Source: Stratiolaelaps scimitus
Lineage: Eukaryota > Arthropoda > Arachnida > Mesostigmata > Laelapidae
DNA: 64,000 nt
NCBI GenBank assembly: GCA_019614645.1
Contig: JABWDB010000004.1
Coordinates: 10,974,001 to 11,038,000, forward strand
Reading direction: 5' to 3'
Positions 1 to 13,800 of the stretch are shown here, one piece after another; the stretch's first letter is position 1, and each line of letters starts with the position of its first letter. Position numbers and translations under genes: made by a program. The notes under the pieces are model-generated. The model worked only from the letters and a program-made list of their open reading frames with translations. It had not been told where the DNA came from and did no database searches.

Positions 1-3000
1 CTTGACCTGGTAACCGCTCGCCGTTAAGTCTGTCCGCCCTGGACTTGCTATGTTATAATGCTAACAATCTGATATGGAACCAACGATTGAGAGGATTGCG
101 TCTGTCCTGTAACGATTGATAATGACCTACAAGCTAGGGACAACAACAATTTACCATGTATAGCTATCAGGTGAATTTTATCATCAGAGCTGTCCACATA
201 GCCACGGAGATAAGACTTCTTTCGTACTGCATACGGCACCCAGGCAGCATAATCTAATTTCTGCCGATTCTCAGGTGTACACGTCAAGGGGAAGCACTGT
301 CTAACGTGTGTACATCATCGTACTTCCGTAACGTCTTCAGACTGGGCCTCAATCCTTTCTAGGTCAACGCCGAAAGCACCGACGCACCAGTTTCGTTTAA
401 TCACGACCAACCATTTATAGGGTAATATACACGCACTTAACGTGACTATAAATGAAGACCTTCTGGTTCGATATTATGACTCGGACTGGACACGGCTCTG
501 CAGCGTCGTTCAACGCAGCGGCCGACTACACGAGCGGGTACGTCTCTGGCCGTCAACTGGCCGACTTGACCGAGCCGAGCCGATTGACAAGCCGCCATGT
601 ACGATGCCATCAACGAGCTTGTGCCACCCGTTGCATGTATCGGACCGATCCTATTAAATAAATACGACGCGAGGCCGCAGATGCCGGGCCAACGATAGGG
701 TATAACGAGAGTGCCGATGACTACAGACATCACACACACACACACAGAGATGACCTGCGTCGCTGCCTCCGCCTGCGTAGCGATACACGCAAAGACTCGT
801 ATACGACATTTACGACACCGCCATAAATAAATAACTTTTATTAGCCCTGTAATAAGGATGATGTGATGAACTATTAATAATATGGATCATAGCCTTGTCA
901 CCCCCCCCTCGAAAAAAACCGGCTACCCCAGCTCACCGAATCGACACCTCCTTTTTTCCCAGTTAACCGCTCATCATTCATTAATTTCTTCCAGCACGTG
1001 TGGACATGGATGGCAAATGATATTTAAACATTTAATTAGAGCTGACCTAGTTTAAACCTTTAACTAAGTATAATCGATCGTATATGGGTGGATAAGGATG
1101 AGTGCCTATATCACTCTTATTTCTTTCCATCTTTGTTTGTCCGTACATGTGCCATCGCTGCATCGCTCCAATTCGAGAAAATTGCTACCTGCAACAACGA
1201 GCGTGTAGTGTTTGCCTAAAAGGGGGCGGACATCGTTCGCAGGACTGAGAATGTCTCAACTTCTCTGTTACTGGTACATAAAGTTGCTCATCTAACACCT
1301 TCCTACCTACGTTCCGTTACTTAGAACAAGTGTTCTAGAAACACTATTGTTACTGCGCGATCAAGTGCTGCCCTGTCCGTGGAGTAGATTTAACAACGTC
1401 GGCACTTAGAAACAGGGTAAAGTTGGTATATTTACATCTATTGTCCCGTCCCGGAGTAGACGGATGAGTTTACGGGGTAGCATCAACGCGTGCGAGAGCC
1501 AACATAAGGTTAAAATGTTTTATTTTTTAAGGATCCATTAGACTCAATCTAAGATGGGCTGCAATGTGAATACTTTTCATTTACAGCCGTTCAAGAGTCG
1601 GAATGGCATCGTAACATCTGTAAGGGGGCTGAAATTCCGATTAATTTGCTTACTTAACGTTAAATGGCCGTGCGGATGCAGCAAATGAATTGCATGACAA
1701 AAGACTAGAGTAGTCTACCGAAGAATTTCGAATTAAACAAAGCAATGGGCTCAATAAAAAATTAATTCAGGTGTGAAGTTGTCTTAAATTCATACCTGCA
1801 ACTGGCCCCAGCTGAAGCATAGCAGCTGTCTGCATACGCATTCTACGAAAGTGTTCCCTTATCTTTCGCTTTGTCATTGAGGTACAGTAGCACTTCTCCA
1901 TATTCCCACCCAACAGTTTTGACTTACTGGTGTGCATTTTTTGGGTAGTTGTTCCCGTGAAGCGCCAGCTCAGCAGAATCCCGTCCCGTTCTAATACTCA
2001 CCGCCTTCGTGCAATCCTCGTACAATCAATGGAAGTGAAGGGCCATCTTCACCGAGAAAGAAAACTACCGCTATCAACCAGCATGGATGGATATTTCGAC
2101 TCCTCTCTGCCGCTCTCTCCATCTATCTCCCTCTTTACCTCCAGAGAACGTAGTTCGAGGGAGCTCTCGTTTCGAGAGTCCGGCGAGGCGACTGGTGCCA
2201 AACTACTGAACAGCTTTAGGAACTGGCCGGCGTGCCGTTCGCTCCTCCGGACAAAACGACTGACTCTGCCGGACCCACTACCTGACTCGGATAGCCGGGA
2301 CTCGTATGTAGATGGCTAAGAAAGAAGCCTTTTACGAGCACTTTCCCTCAGCCGCTCACTATCCTCTGCAGGCCGCTGGTACAGGGAGACTTGCGTAAAA
2401 GCAACCGGCTCCCCTGAGTATTCTGGGCGGGCTTTGTCGAGGTATGGTCAGATGGTCAGCCACGGTCCACCGAGCGAAGCAAATCCACGGCCTTTCTCGC
2501 AGCCTCCTCGGTGGCTGAGGTGGCGGAGGCCGTCCGCCGTCGATGGTTCCGCCAAACGCTGAACCACCAAAACGAACGCTGTACAACACAGTCAGTCTAG
2601 AACAGCCGCTAGAATGAAGGGACCTCCAGAAGTGCGATAGCAGGATCCACGCGTCTCCTAGACCTGGCAGACATGTTTCCTTTGCATAGTGTGTTAGTCT
2701 CACACGGTACGGCCACAGCCGTGGAGAGGTAAGCAGATGGGGTGCCGGCTAGAAGGGCCGTCATCCAGACAAAGAGACGCACTTTCTATTGAGGTAACGT
2801 TGATGCGTGACCACTTGTACACGTGCAGCGGAAATCTGCGGAGAGAATAAAAGGACCATTTCGGCGAGGCGTTCATTAAAGTGTCTTTGAAGATGGCAGA
2901 CATTAACATTAAACTGAGGACGTGAAACCTGAAGTGGATGCTGCCGGTTATCCACCTTACACCGTTAACACTCTGGGATTGCCAATGGCCTCACAGTCTG

Positions 3001-4522
3001 TGATACTATAGCGACCAAGTAGAATATATTCGCGTTGGTTAAGCCCGTACGCAGGTCAGGCCCGATAAGCACGCTGGAATCCTAGGTGGAACTCAGCATT
3101 TTGGAAATTTCTCAAAAACTTGCCGACAAACTTGCCTCGTACATTTAGATCGATTAGAGTCACTTTGCAACACAGACAATGATTAGCTGGAAAGTAACTA
3201 ACACATCACAGTTAAGACACACGCAAGTAGAAGGCATACTTCGGTATCAACAAGTGGATAGTCGGAGTAACGCCGTCCGTTTCTGCTACAGTGCCGTAGC
3301 AGATTACGCTACTCTTAGACTATCTATGTATAATACATACAGTATTCACAGTAATAAAACTATCACCGATCGCAAGCAGGCACAAATCAGCGCCAAAATT
3401 AAAAGAAAATTAAAATCAACAAAAATTACCTTAACAAAAATAATGACAGTCATATACAATTGATCTGAATCATTTGAACACACCCTCGTTTATTGACCTC
3501 ATAGTTAAAGCCTACATCGATTAGCCATGCTACAGATACAGCATTGGTGCCTAACTAGCTGTCTTATAAGAACAGTGCTTTCATCCATCATTCAATAGCA
3601 GTATTATTAATAATTGATAATAGTCGTGGTCATGACGGCAATAATACGATGATTATTTTGTTCATCACAATGACACGGACTCACATACACGTACAGATTT
3701 TGACGCTTTATTAACGTTTTGTTCGCACATACCGTCCTATCACATGAACGAGCGGCAACACCCGACAGAGCTAACAGCATCGGCTGCGGCTCTAATCTCG
3801 TTCATTCATTGTGTCAATCAATACTAAACTCCGGATGCGACGAACAACTGGAGCTAACGATAGCCAAAGGAACCATTGACATTGTTTGATGTACATATAA
3901 TGACGATAATAATAATAACCATCATTGTCATAACAGCAGGAACACAGGGGGACTAGATAAATTAATTAATTAACAGCAAACAAGCTGATATCACGGGTTT
4001 GCCGTTATCAATGTATTCTTGAACGACGTTGCTGTATCTGAGGTGTTTGGACACGTCAAACAGGGCTTGGCAAAAAAGAAAAAAACTGCTGGGACAGATT
4101 CCGACGGTAGGAAGTACCAGCGAGGTGAATTTGCCGTAATATCACATCGTTATGTTGGGAATACGACGGATGTTTTCCTCATTAATATGCTAGTTCATTA
4201 ATTGTTAGACTTCGTAGAAGGCACGAGCTTATTATTTAATTGTGACACCGCTTCCGATGGTGATACCGTACGCCTGTGCGAAACAGCCAGGGTGTTCAAT
4301 TCGGGTTCTGGTCGCAATTCGAAATCGCTCTAGCCACCAGTGCTTTCTTAACTGGTAATGGGGTACATCGCCACGTCGTAAACTCTATGTTGGGTTCCAT
4401 AGAATTCTGTGGAAGTTTACGTTTGCATGAAGTCGTTTTCCGCTAGCCTATGTCATTCCTATATCAGAAATTAGGCTGACATTTTAAAACCAAGAATTTT
4501 GCCACGGTAATAAATGGGCGGA
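1..4522. other. Sequence downstream of ARMC9, no gene recognised
   Basis: This stretch holds only short reading frames on both strands that look like nothing known to me, a short (AC)n at about 731-746 and AT-rich unique DNA. The ARMC9 3' UTR should occupy its right end. The GC-richer frames at about 1930-2700 lack plausible splice signals or conserved motifs. Confidence 0.5.
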
Positions 4523-4810
4523 TTATCTTCGTCCATTTTCGGGCGTTCGGGGCACTTTCGGTCGAGCAGCAAAGACTGCCTCAGGCTGAAGGCTGTCCAA
4601 TACCTGGGGGCTATTTAGAATCTCAGGAAGGCACACGGGCTCGGGTCCGACATCGCTGGGGGACCCGCCCGAACTTGGACCCGTTGTGGAAGCCGGTGTG
4701 GTAGACACAATAGGAACGCTTCGTGAGACAGGAGCCACCTGAAGGACGTTGGCCGTTGGCGTGGAAGGCACTAGGTTTTGAGGAGAGCGATCGCCAGTAG
4801 GACGAGTCAC
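4523..4810 (-). CDS. ARMC9: ARMC9 coding exon 13 (C terminus, stop)
   Basis: Residues 701-795 plus TAA. The acceptor is ATATTCTAG|GTGACT. The Pro/Ser/Thr-rich sequence ends AVFAARPKVPRTPENGRR, resembling the short conserved FTCKPRAPCTPE motif near the vertebrate ARMC9 C terminus, which supports this as the true last exon. Confidence 0.83.
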   Translation of the reverse strand: MTRPTGDRSPQNLVPSTPTANVLQVAPVSRSVPIVSTTPASTTGPSSGGSPSDVGPEPVCLPEILNSPQVLDSLQPEAVFAARPKVPRTPENGRR

Positions 4811-7800
4811 CTAGAATATTTCGGGAGGAAACACGAGCGGGATAGGTGAGCATTTCACGCCTGCATACATCACTAAATTGTATTTTCCAACTGTGAAGTT
4901 CTCGTCCACCGCGCTTGGCAATAATATTCAGTGAAAAACAAGCTGTTCTATCCAGTATTTACATCTGTGCTTCAAACCCCTAACCAGGGTAAAAAATAGT
5001 ACCAGTTAATCAGTTACCAACGCACAGAAATCGATAGATATAATAGCATTAATATGTATAATGTAAAACAACCTCCCGCACATACGATCTAAATGGATTT
5101 CAATTGTAAAGAAGTAATAACAACATACTAGATTAGCGTTTCTCACGCAGTTCGCTATGGCTGGAAGTTCTGGAGGTGAGGAGGATTTTCGGCCTGACGA
5201 GCGCGATTTTCTCTCTCCGCCGGCTACGCCGTTGTGCGGCATCGGATTAACCGCCTGTGTTTGCCGGCGGCCGCAACTCCTCGAGCCGGTGCTGATGGAT
5301 CGTCGGGGCCCAGTGGGAGTATGTGTTACCCCCCCGACCTTTCCACCTGGTCCGGTGTATAACTTCCACAAAAGCGTCTCTCCGTTCTCGGCGTCCTCTT
5401 TCGACGTCGGCTCGCCCTGATCGATTTCCATCTCCATTTCGTCGCCCTGAGATAGCATCACAGTACGAACGAACAAAGGCATAAATCTCACATTTCGTAT
5501 TCGGACAGATAGGAAATATCGTGGACGCCCCATCTGCGCTAGAGAATGACTATCTATATTGAGTATCATGCATTCACGCCTCGAGATCATTGTGACCGAC
5601 AATTTTGCCGAAAATTCACCAACCGCTGGTGGCCTAGGAAATGGAGACTTTTCGCGAATTCGTATTCGGCTATGGTAAAAGTTACTCATATCTCCTTTGC
5701 CGAAAGATATAGGCGGAAGTTAGCTTTAGCTCGCGGTGTCGTTAAGCTTATTTATAAGGCAATTATAAAGAAAATGCAATTAAGGCAAATGACCATATCA
5801 TGTTGTAACGTATTTAGCAAAGTACCTGAACAGCGGTCTCGTCTTCTTCAGACGTGTTCTTCTCATCTCCGCTGTCCTTGTCTTTGGCATCCTCCGCTGA
5901 TGTGGTACTTTCAAGTTTCTCGAGGATGCATCCGATCTGATGGGACAGCTCGTCAGAGGATACCTGCTGTATTGCTCGGAGCTTTTCGTCAAATGCGCGC
6001 CCCTTCGCTTCGCGCAGGAGCGTAGGGTCGCCGATAAGGCTGTACAACGCTCCATTTAAATACATCAGGATATCTACAGAAGTTGCGAGAAAAATCCAAT
6101 ATAAGGACGATAATGTGGTGATGAGTTTGTGGCATATTCCTTTGTCGTCTATATGGTTAGGTTTACAATTGTACATGCGAGGCAAACTGCTATGCTGGAT
6201 ATTTAAATTATTTTAGAATAAACCACTGAGTAACCGTTGTGGATCCAACCCGCCTTCCCGAAAGGCGACTAAGTCGCTCGCCACGAAAGCTAGACGACAT
6301 AAGATTTGGTTTTAGATAGGTTTCTACGATATTCATACCTGGTAAATTGCGATCGTATAAATCCATAATGACATCGAGTGTCACATTTGGCTGTTTGGCG
6401 CACTCCTGGCGTCCGCGCGGACTAAGGCAGAGATTCATGAATAGAGCGGTCGTATACTCGAATCCGTACGGGCCTAAGCCTGTTCTACGTGCCTCGCTAC
6501 CGACTTCGCTTCCGTTTTGACCTTCAGGTAGTGTCCGCAGCAACCACGTCATTGTCCCGCTGTCGACCATCATTATTGCCAATGGCCTCCTGGCAAGCAT
6601 TCGGCACGGCAGTAAAACAAGCAGGCACACATATAACTACGTTGGGCCGTCGACGAGACTCGACAACAGAATGAGCTCTTCCACCCGATGGATATACATT
6701 GCAAACAAGAATCCGATACAGTGGCGCTTGGCTATCTAGGATACAGTCGTCTCTGAGCGTACTGAAGGTACGAATGTATCTTAAAGCTGATTCGAATGTT
6801 GAACAAGCATATCAGACTCAGTGTTCGATTTACAAAATTTGCAGTAAAATTGATATTCAATTTCTATTTTCGGCTGTATTTCACGAGAGAGAGAACTTCC
6901 TAAGCAAGTTTTCCGGGTTGACGGTTATTCGACATCCTGTGTCCACGGTACACTGCTTTCGGCATTGCTTCATAAGAATTCGGAATTGCTTCCACGAGGA
7001 TTCTCTGGATAAACGAAGTTTTAGGTAAAAATAACGCGCGGTCGTTCTCTCAGATACAAAAAAGAAAATCAGTGAGGATAAAATCTAGGGAGCCACGTTA
7101 TAAAAACAGTTCCGATGATCATTGGAATAAAACAACACCCACGATTGGTACTAACTAAATGAGTTATTTGAATTAAACTGGATAAGTGGTGAATTTCCGC
7201 GGAATTGAAATACAATATTAAAAAAACGGCAATCTGCCTGAGACTAAACCCGCAGCCTGACCGACTAAATCACGCAGTTCGATGGAATTACGTAGGATGT
7301 CTAACACACATTTTGAACGCAAAACACACTGTGCTGGGAATAGAACGTTATTTACGTTCGAGACAGTTGACAGGTTCATTGCGCAGGGCAAATAAGCAAC
7401 GGTGACTAAACCAGTAGAATCGAAGCACTTTCACAGGTCGCGTGATCCTTTTTTTTTTAAAAGTTTTTTTCTTATGTTTTTGTCAAATCAGTCTGTTTTT
7501 GTCTTCATCGCAGACCTCATTGCCCTGTCACCGTTGAAGATAAAGCTCTAATTAACAGAGTCTCTAACGATAGAACATTAGAGGTAAAAAATACGCTGAC
7601 TCGGCGCACGTGTTTTACCTGGCCCGTAAGGTCACGGCTGCTACTCTTTAAGATTCCACGAGGGATTGTTTTTTATAGACTACCTTGTACGGCTATGCAA
7701 AGCTTACGAAAATAGCATGGCCGGTGGGATTTCGGACATTCGCGAGATCGGCCACGAGCAGCTCTGCCAGCTCTCATTGACAAAGGGAAGGTAATTTTAC

Positions 7801-10800
7801 TACCGCAAAATGTGGAGCCGTTCAATTCGGGAGCTGTCATTATTGAGGCAGTTTCTCTGCAAGGTTGCTTTGAAACACTGCATTTAAAATATCCGTACAT
7901 CAACTACAATTCCGACATGACCATCATCGAGTGTCTTCCAGTGTATGTTATATTTCGCGAACGAGTCGCCAAATAACCCATGCAGTCGTGCGATGTCATG
8001 CCCGAAAAATAATGTTCGGGCTTAATAAAAGCTCCACGCTTATCGGTCAAAGAAAAAAAGTTATTATTCAGATAATGCGCCCATGAGAATCAACAGAGTC
8101 TAGCCATAACTATGATCGAATCTGGTTAGGCAAACTATCGACATGACGTTGATTTTCCTAAAAAAATAATTACAGTCATTCGAGTCTATCACTTTTGATA
8201 GATCTCGTTATCAGCAGTCTTAGCCAGCTCCCTTTTTTCTCACCTAAGGCTGAGCTTTTGCAGCGCAGCGACGATCATATCCCGTGCGGTGGCATCCAGT
8301 TGTCCTTGGACGAGTGCGTCTACCATTACAACCACTAGCTGGGTGTTTCGTGCTAGATAGGCGCGGCCCTTGCTGAATGACGCGAATGCATTGAGCAGTC
8401 GACAGAGGCCCTGCTGAAGTCTAGACGATGGGGATCGAAGCAAGTGCAATAACCTGTTCATTCACATCGACAAATAATAGCGATCAAATAGCGAATTTAG
8501 CAATGCTCTGAAAAGACATCCGGACGAAAAATGTATCCCCATATGATGCATATGATGAGAGATGTACACGAATTTGAAAAGTGACAAGGTATTCTTCCGA
8601 GTACTAGTAATTGTTTTTCGAGCTGACCCTCAGCTGTTCCCCTATGTGACAGGCCTCAGCTCGTAACCTTTTAGGTATTACTATGAGGACCTGTCAGGGC
8701 CATCTTTGCTTATTCTCTTCCTTACTCGTACCTGGCAAGAACCTTCAGATCAGCTAGATAATCTTTCGAGTTCTTTATCATCTTTCTTCTTCCGAGTACT
8801 GAGGTAGATTCCATGAGTCTTACTATTTATTATACCACTGCATGTCGTTCAGCAGCAATCGGCACCCCCCTCTTTGCTAATATGTATGTCTTGATCCCTA
8901 GATCTCTCGGTCTGTTACGCTTGAACGGCTTTTCGTATACTTGCCGATGCTGTTTGAGCCCGCTCGTGTGCACGTGGCCACAGACTTATTATACTTATCC
9001 CATCTGATAGACAATGGGATTTGGATTATAAATTATAGTTTCGCATTTGTGAATAATAAGTATGTATGCAGCGTGGAATATTCGTTCAATAATCTCACTG
9101 AAGAACAATGTACGATATGCAAAGGTTAGGTCATCGCTCAGCATACTAATATAATATTAAAGTTATATATACATATAAGTTACCTAGTGACATCGAGAAA
9201 CCCATCACATGGCTGCCGGTGCTCTCAGATTTTCATCGGTTTGGCGTACCGGAAGACTCCTATTATACGTGGCTGGTAAATCGCCAAACAAATTCTCGAG
9301 ACAAAATCACGTTGAATGGATAAACTTTATCCCTAGAAATAATGGACAAGCGACGACTGAGCAACCAGCGAGCCACGAGACACGTTTGGCAGTCACTCCT
9401 CTTTTCAGGAGCTGTATCTAGCCGAATAAGAACTGCAGAAATTAGAATAAATTGCCATTGTAACTCGTTTGTACTATGAGATTTTTAAAGAGCACCGCAT
9501 CCTATTGAGATCATACCATATTTCATCTACGTCCGTGTTTCCGAAAACACCGCTTAGCTGCACCCGTGACCCGCGCCGAATAACTGCTAATAAGTGACTG
9601 CACAGTGTACACTGCCCCCTATACAAACCTCGTTGCGTACTCCGACTGCCGCTTGAAGCATCCGAGTAGATCGTGGGAAATGAATGCCATTAGTGTCGAG
9701 TGGCGTCTCTCCGGGCTTCCACATTTTGTCAGTTGCTGTAACAAGCAACAATGAACCCATGATATGTTATCGTATAATGATGAGTGTATTTCGAGTTCAT
9801 TTGAAGGACTGCGGCCATTGTAACTGGCACTCCCAAATGGAGGGCGTACGTTCAAATCGTAACGGGCACTAGGGTGAGAATGGTGTCATTTCTAGTATTA
9901 GGTGACCTTTGTGTGTCACACCTAACCTCGCCCATATGCCGTTGGGGTCCGGCACTCGATCCGGCGAGGCTCACCAATCGAACCTTCCATAGTCATTTCC
10001 GGCTTCAAAAGGCCGCCTTCAGACGTGAGGCCATTGAATCTAACTAACTCGATTATCGATCTGTCGCCTGGCGGTGGCTGAGCAGGCAGCTAGATTCGGC
10101 ACATCCGCGTACAGAAAGCGACATAGACGATGATGGTGAATGAAACAGACGATACAACGCGTCCGTATTTTTTTTAGTTTGAAATTTTTGCACTAGGTCT
10201 GAACGCTGTTGACCAACCGTCGGGATGAGTTGGATCTCGAGGGGGTTGACGCAAGGATAAACTATATCAGCGGTTGTCATTTCGTTGTCACATTGTTTCA
10301 ATGATAATGTTGTGAGGCGCTTTGGATGCCTCGTTTGTTGTGTGAATTGTGATTCTACAGGGATCGTACAGACGAAGGGTGGTGATGTCTCATCTACTTC
10401 GAGTCAAAGCCCTTTTCGATATACACGCTTAGAGGGTGGACGAGTGTCCGACCAATACGAAGGACAGAATACTTCAAGAGGGTAAACATTAAATGTGATT
10501 TTCCGTCAAATTCTCAACGTAACTGGACAACAATTGGGTAGCAGAGATGTTCAGGAAAGACCAAGGCTCAGGCCGACGATAAATACTTAGTGTTAGGCAG
10601 ACAGTATAACAGTCCGCTTCTTTTCATGTATGCAGAAGGTATGCAAGCACTATTTTAGCTGCTATTATGAACATATTGTGATATGTTATCGTACAATGTA
10701 AAATTTCCCTGACACCATGATGCATTACTTAGTGAGTTTTCGCTAGGTTTTTGTATCATGATACTTTACATCATTACTTCCACAAGGCCCAGAGTTGTTG

Positions 10801-13800
10801 TAAAAACGATCGTGATGTTTTTTTACAATAAACATATTGTTCCTAGCTAATTGAACGTAAGAAGCAACATCTTTATAATGACATCGTTAATCTACCTCTT
10901 GTGTTCAACCCGTGTATTACTGGTACGCACAGTATAGAACGTGGAGCCAAATTGAGTGCTGCTTATATTTTGACAACTGAGTTAAGTCGGATATATGCAT
11001 CGTCGAGTTTTTGCTTACATCTCTTTTAAGGCCACACCTGACCTGACGGCCAACGCGATCGGAACAGCCTAGAGTTTGCGTACTTACCCATCGTAGAGCT
11101 TGGATGAGACGGCATTTCGTGTCCATGTCTCCGCGCAGCAGTTCGTTCTTAACAAGTTGATAATTCAATTCATTCGCAACTAACCGCAGGGGCTGCTTAT
11201 CCTCCGTCATGGTTACGTCGATCGCCTGCGATTTGTTCAAAATATTCTGTAAGATTACCTGAATGCTATAAAGAGCGTAGTAAATACACATGAATGGATG
11301 AGTAGTTACACATGTGGCTACCATTGCCAACCTGCTTAAAATATTCGGTTTACTACGAGCTGCGTTTAGGCCCGAGGCATATTTCGTTATTACAAGTTGT
11401 GTGAACGGTGAGTGGCCGTATATTACATACAGGTCATGAACCTCCGTATATTACATATCGATCATGATACCGATACTGATACATATACTCAGGTTAATAT
11501 TGCAGCGAGTTCTAATTCGCCTGGGCATGCCAAGATACTTTGGGATTTTATGAGCTCCATACAACTTATTTAGAGGCTCCTCTAAGTATAGCCTGATATT
11601 TAAATAACAAAAAGCAAGCAGAAATAGCTTAGAGCGAAGGACACTCATGTGTGAATGATATCTACTAATAACTGATAGTGCTCGTAATGCAGAAAAAGGG
11701 CGCACTTGCTTGAAATTACGTTCGATGATTACAAATCAGTCATTTTTCATGTGTGTCTATTGAACAGCTTTGTTTTTTGTCGTCTGTTGTATCTGGATAA
11801 CTTGGTTTGCCAACTCAACGTTGTTGTTTTATACATCAAGACAACCAAGTGCAAACTAAGCGGTTCCAAACTATCTCTCGAGAATAGGTAAGCACCCCTA
11901 GAGCAGGAGTGACGGCATCTCCTACTCATCAATCCTAACGGCGATTAGATACAAAGCCCCCGAGAACAACGATTTCGCAGCGCGTCCTCGTAATTTGACC
12001 TTTCATTTCACTGTTTGAGCATGATGCTCTTAAGCCGACTGGGGCTCCCTTGGGTTCTGGCCGAAAACTTCCTTATCAAATCAGCGTTAATTTCAAGGAC
12101 TTATTAACAGACTCTCGAGAAAGGTGTTTGTGAGAGCATCTGAAATACACGAGTCAGATATACATATATATATATATATAAATAATAACAACAACAACAA
12201 TATATATATATAAATCGTGTAACAGGTAACAAATGAGGGAGTCGTCCAGTAACAGATAGCACGACTCATTACCATACTCCTCCGCAGCGGTGCGTTTTGC
12301 GTGCGGCTTATAAATATGCCGTGAGGAGCTTGCTGTTGCCCATTTTGATGCGAATTATCAACGATGCCCTGTCCTGGCAGCTGTGGCCAATTAACGTGAC
12401 CATTTCGGGAATTTTCGTCTAGCGACCTTGAAGGACATTGAACTGTAAGCTATTTCAGCGTCTGTGAAATGCTGAAATTTGTACATAACGGCAAAATTGC
12501 CTACGGACTTGCTTTGTATTTCGACTCCCTGTTGAGGAGCTCTTGCGAACAAAGGTTTGTGCAAAGCCATTAGGGCACTCCCCAATGCGACGGATTCAGG
12601 CCATGTCAAACACGTGATTGAAGGAGTTCTCCCTCTTCTTAGCTAGCAAGCTTGGTCAAAGACCTACCTCTGAACTGCCAACCACTCGGTGGCCTGGTAG
12701 GAGATTTGTCGGCCGGTTATTATACTCAAGAGAGAGGGCAGTCCCCTTTACTTCCGACCCCGCCAGGGTCCTATGGAGAAAAGTAGCTGCTACAAGTTGT
12801 CTTCGTTGAGGCTTACGCGCTGCCTTAGAATCTTTTTCCTGGAATCAAGAGGTGCGTCTCTGAGGCATCTCCTTTTTGAGGAGACATAACAGATCCCAAT
12901 GAAAGGAATGGGCAAGGAACGCACTTGTGCGTTGACAAATACTACTGAACCATCGGACGCTAGAGACAAATTGCAACGACGGCAAATGTCGCGAATACCT
13001 GGTAACAATAAATCGTAGCGATTTAGTGAAACTTCGACATTTACTACTCGTAACATACAACCAGTATAGCAACTATTGTGCAATTGTCAGCCATAGGTGG
13101 TGTTTCGATGTTTATACCCGATTTATACGGCTATGAGAGATCGATGAGAGGAAGGATTGTGTCCGTCCATATCTGCCCACGCCTGCAGCAGGGAGGCAGA
13201 ATTGAGTCACTGTGGAACGATGATAGTTCCACAGTAGTCGTTCAGCTCCGGCGTTTGAACAGGTGATTTATTTCTGAATCGTCTAATTAACATGAAGTCT
13301 GTTGTTGAAAATCACGCTAATAAAGGTGCCCCCCCCCCTATATTAAGAGGCTGTGAGATCCCCGCATGGTAGCTTTTAGCATTGTTGGAATACCAACTTG
13401 CTTATGGGCTTCTCTAACGCACCGTTGATATGATATCCTGTCAATTATTACATTAATTCAAAATTAGACTTTCAGTGTGCGTGACATGAGCGTTGCAGCT
13501 GTCCCGATTGAAGTGAAACATAGCGCATCATGTCCTGCAGGGAATCTATATTTATCTTGATGACTTCTACAGCATTTGCGGTTTCCACACAATATTGCCA
13601 TTTAGCATCCAATCTGCCGTCCCGAATACAGACACTTGCTAGATAGCCGTCCGGGCTTACACCAATGACCTACTTATATGAAAAGCATCTGCGGCTTCGA
13701 GGCACGCCACCTTTGGTTTTATCCTTCTTAGTATTATATACTGACGTCGTCCACAACCCAGGCGCACCAAGTCAGCATCTACTCTGTGTCAGCTTCTCTG

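Noticed and set aside
1930..2703. Two adjacent GC-rich frames of 129 and 114 codons
   Set aside because: No homology recognised, compositionally biased, no splice or polyadenylation context.
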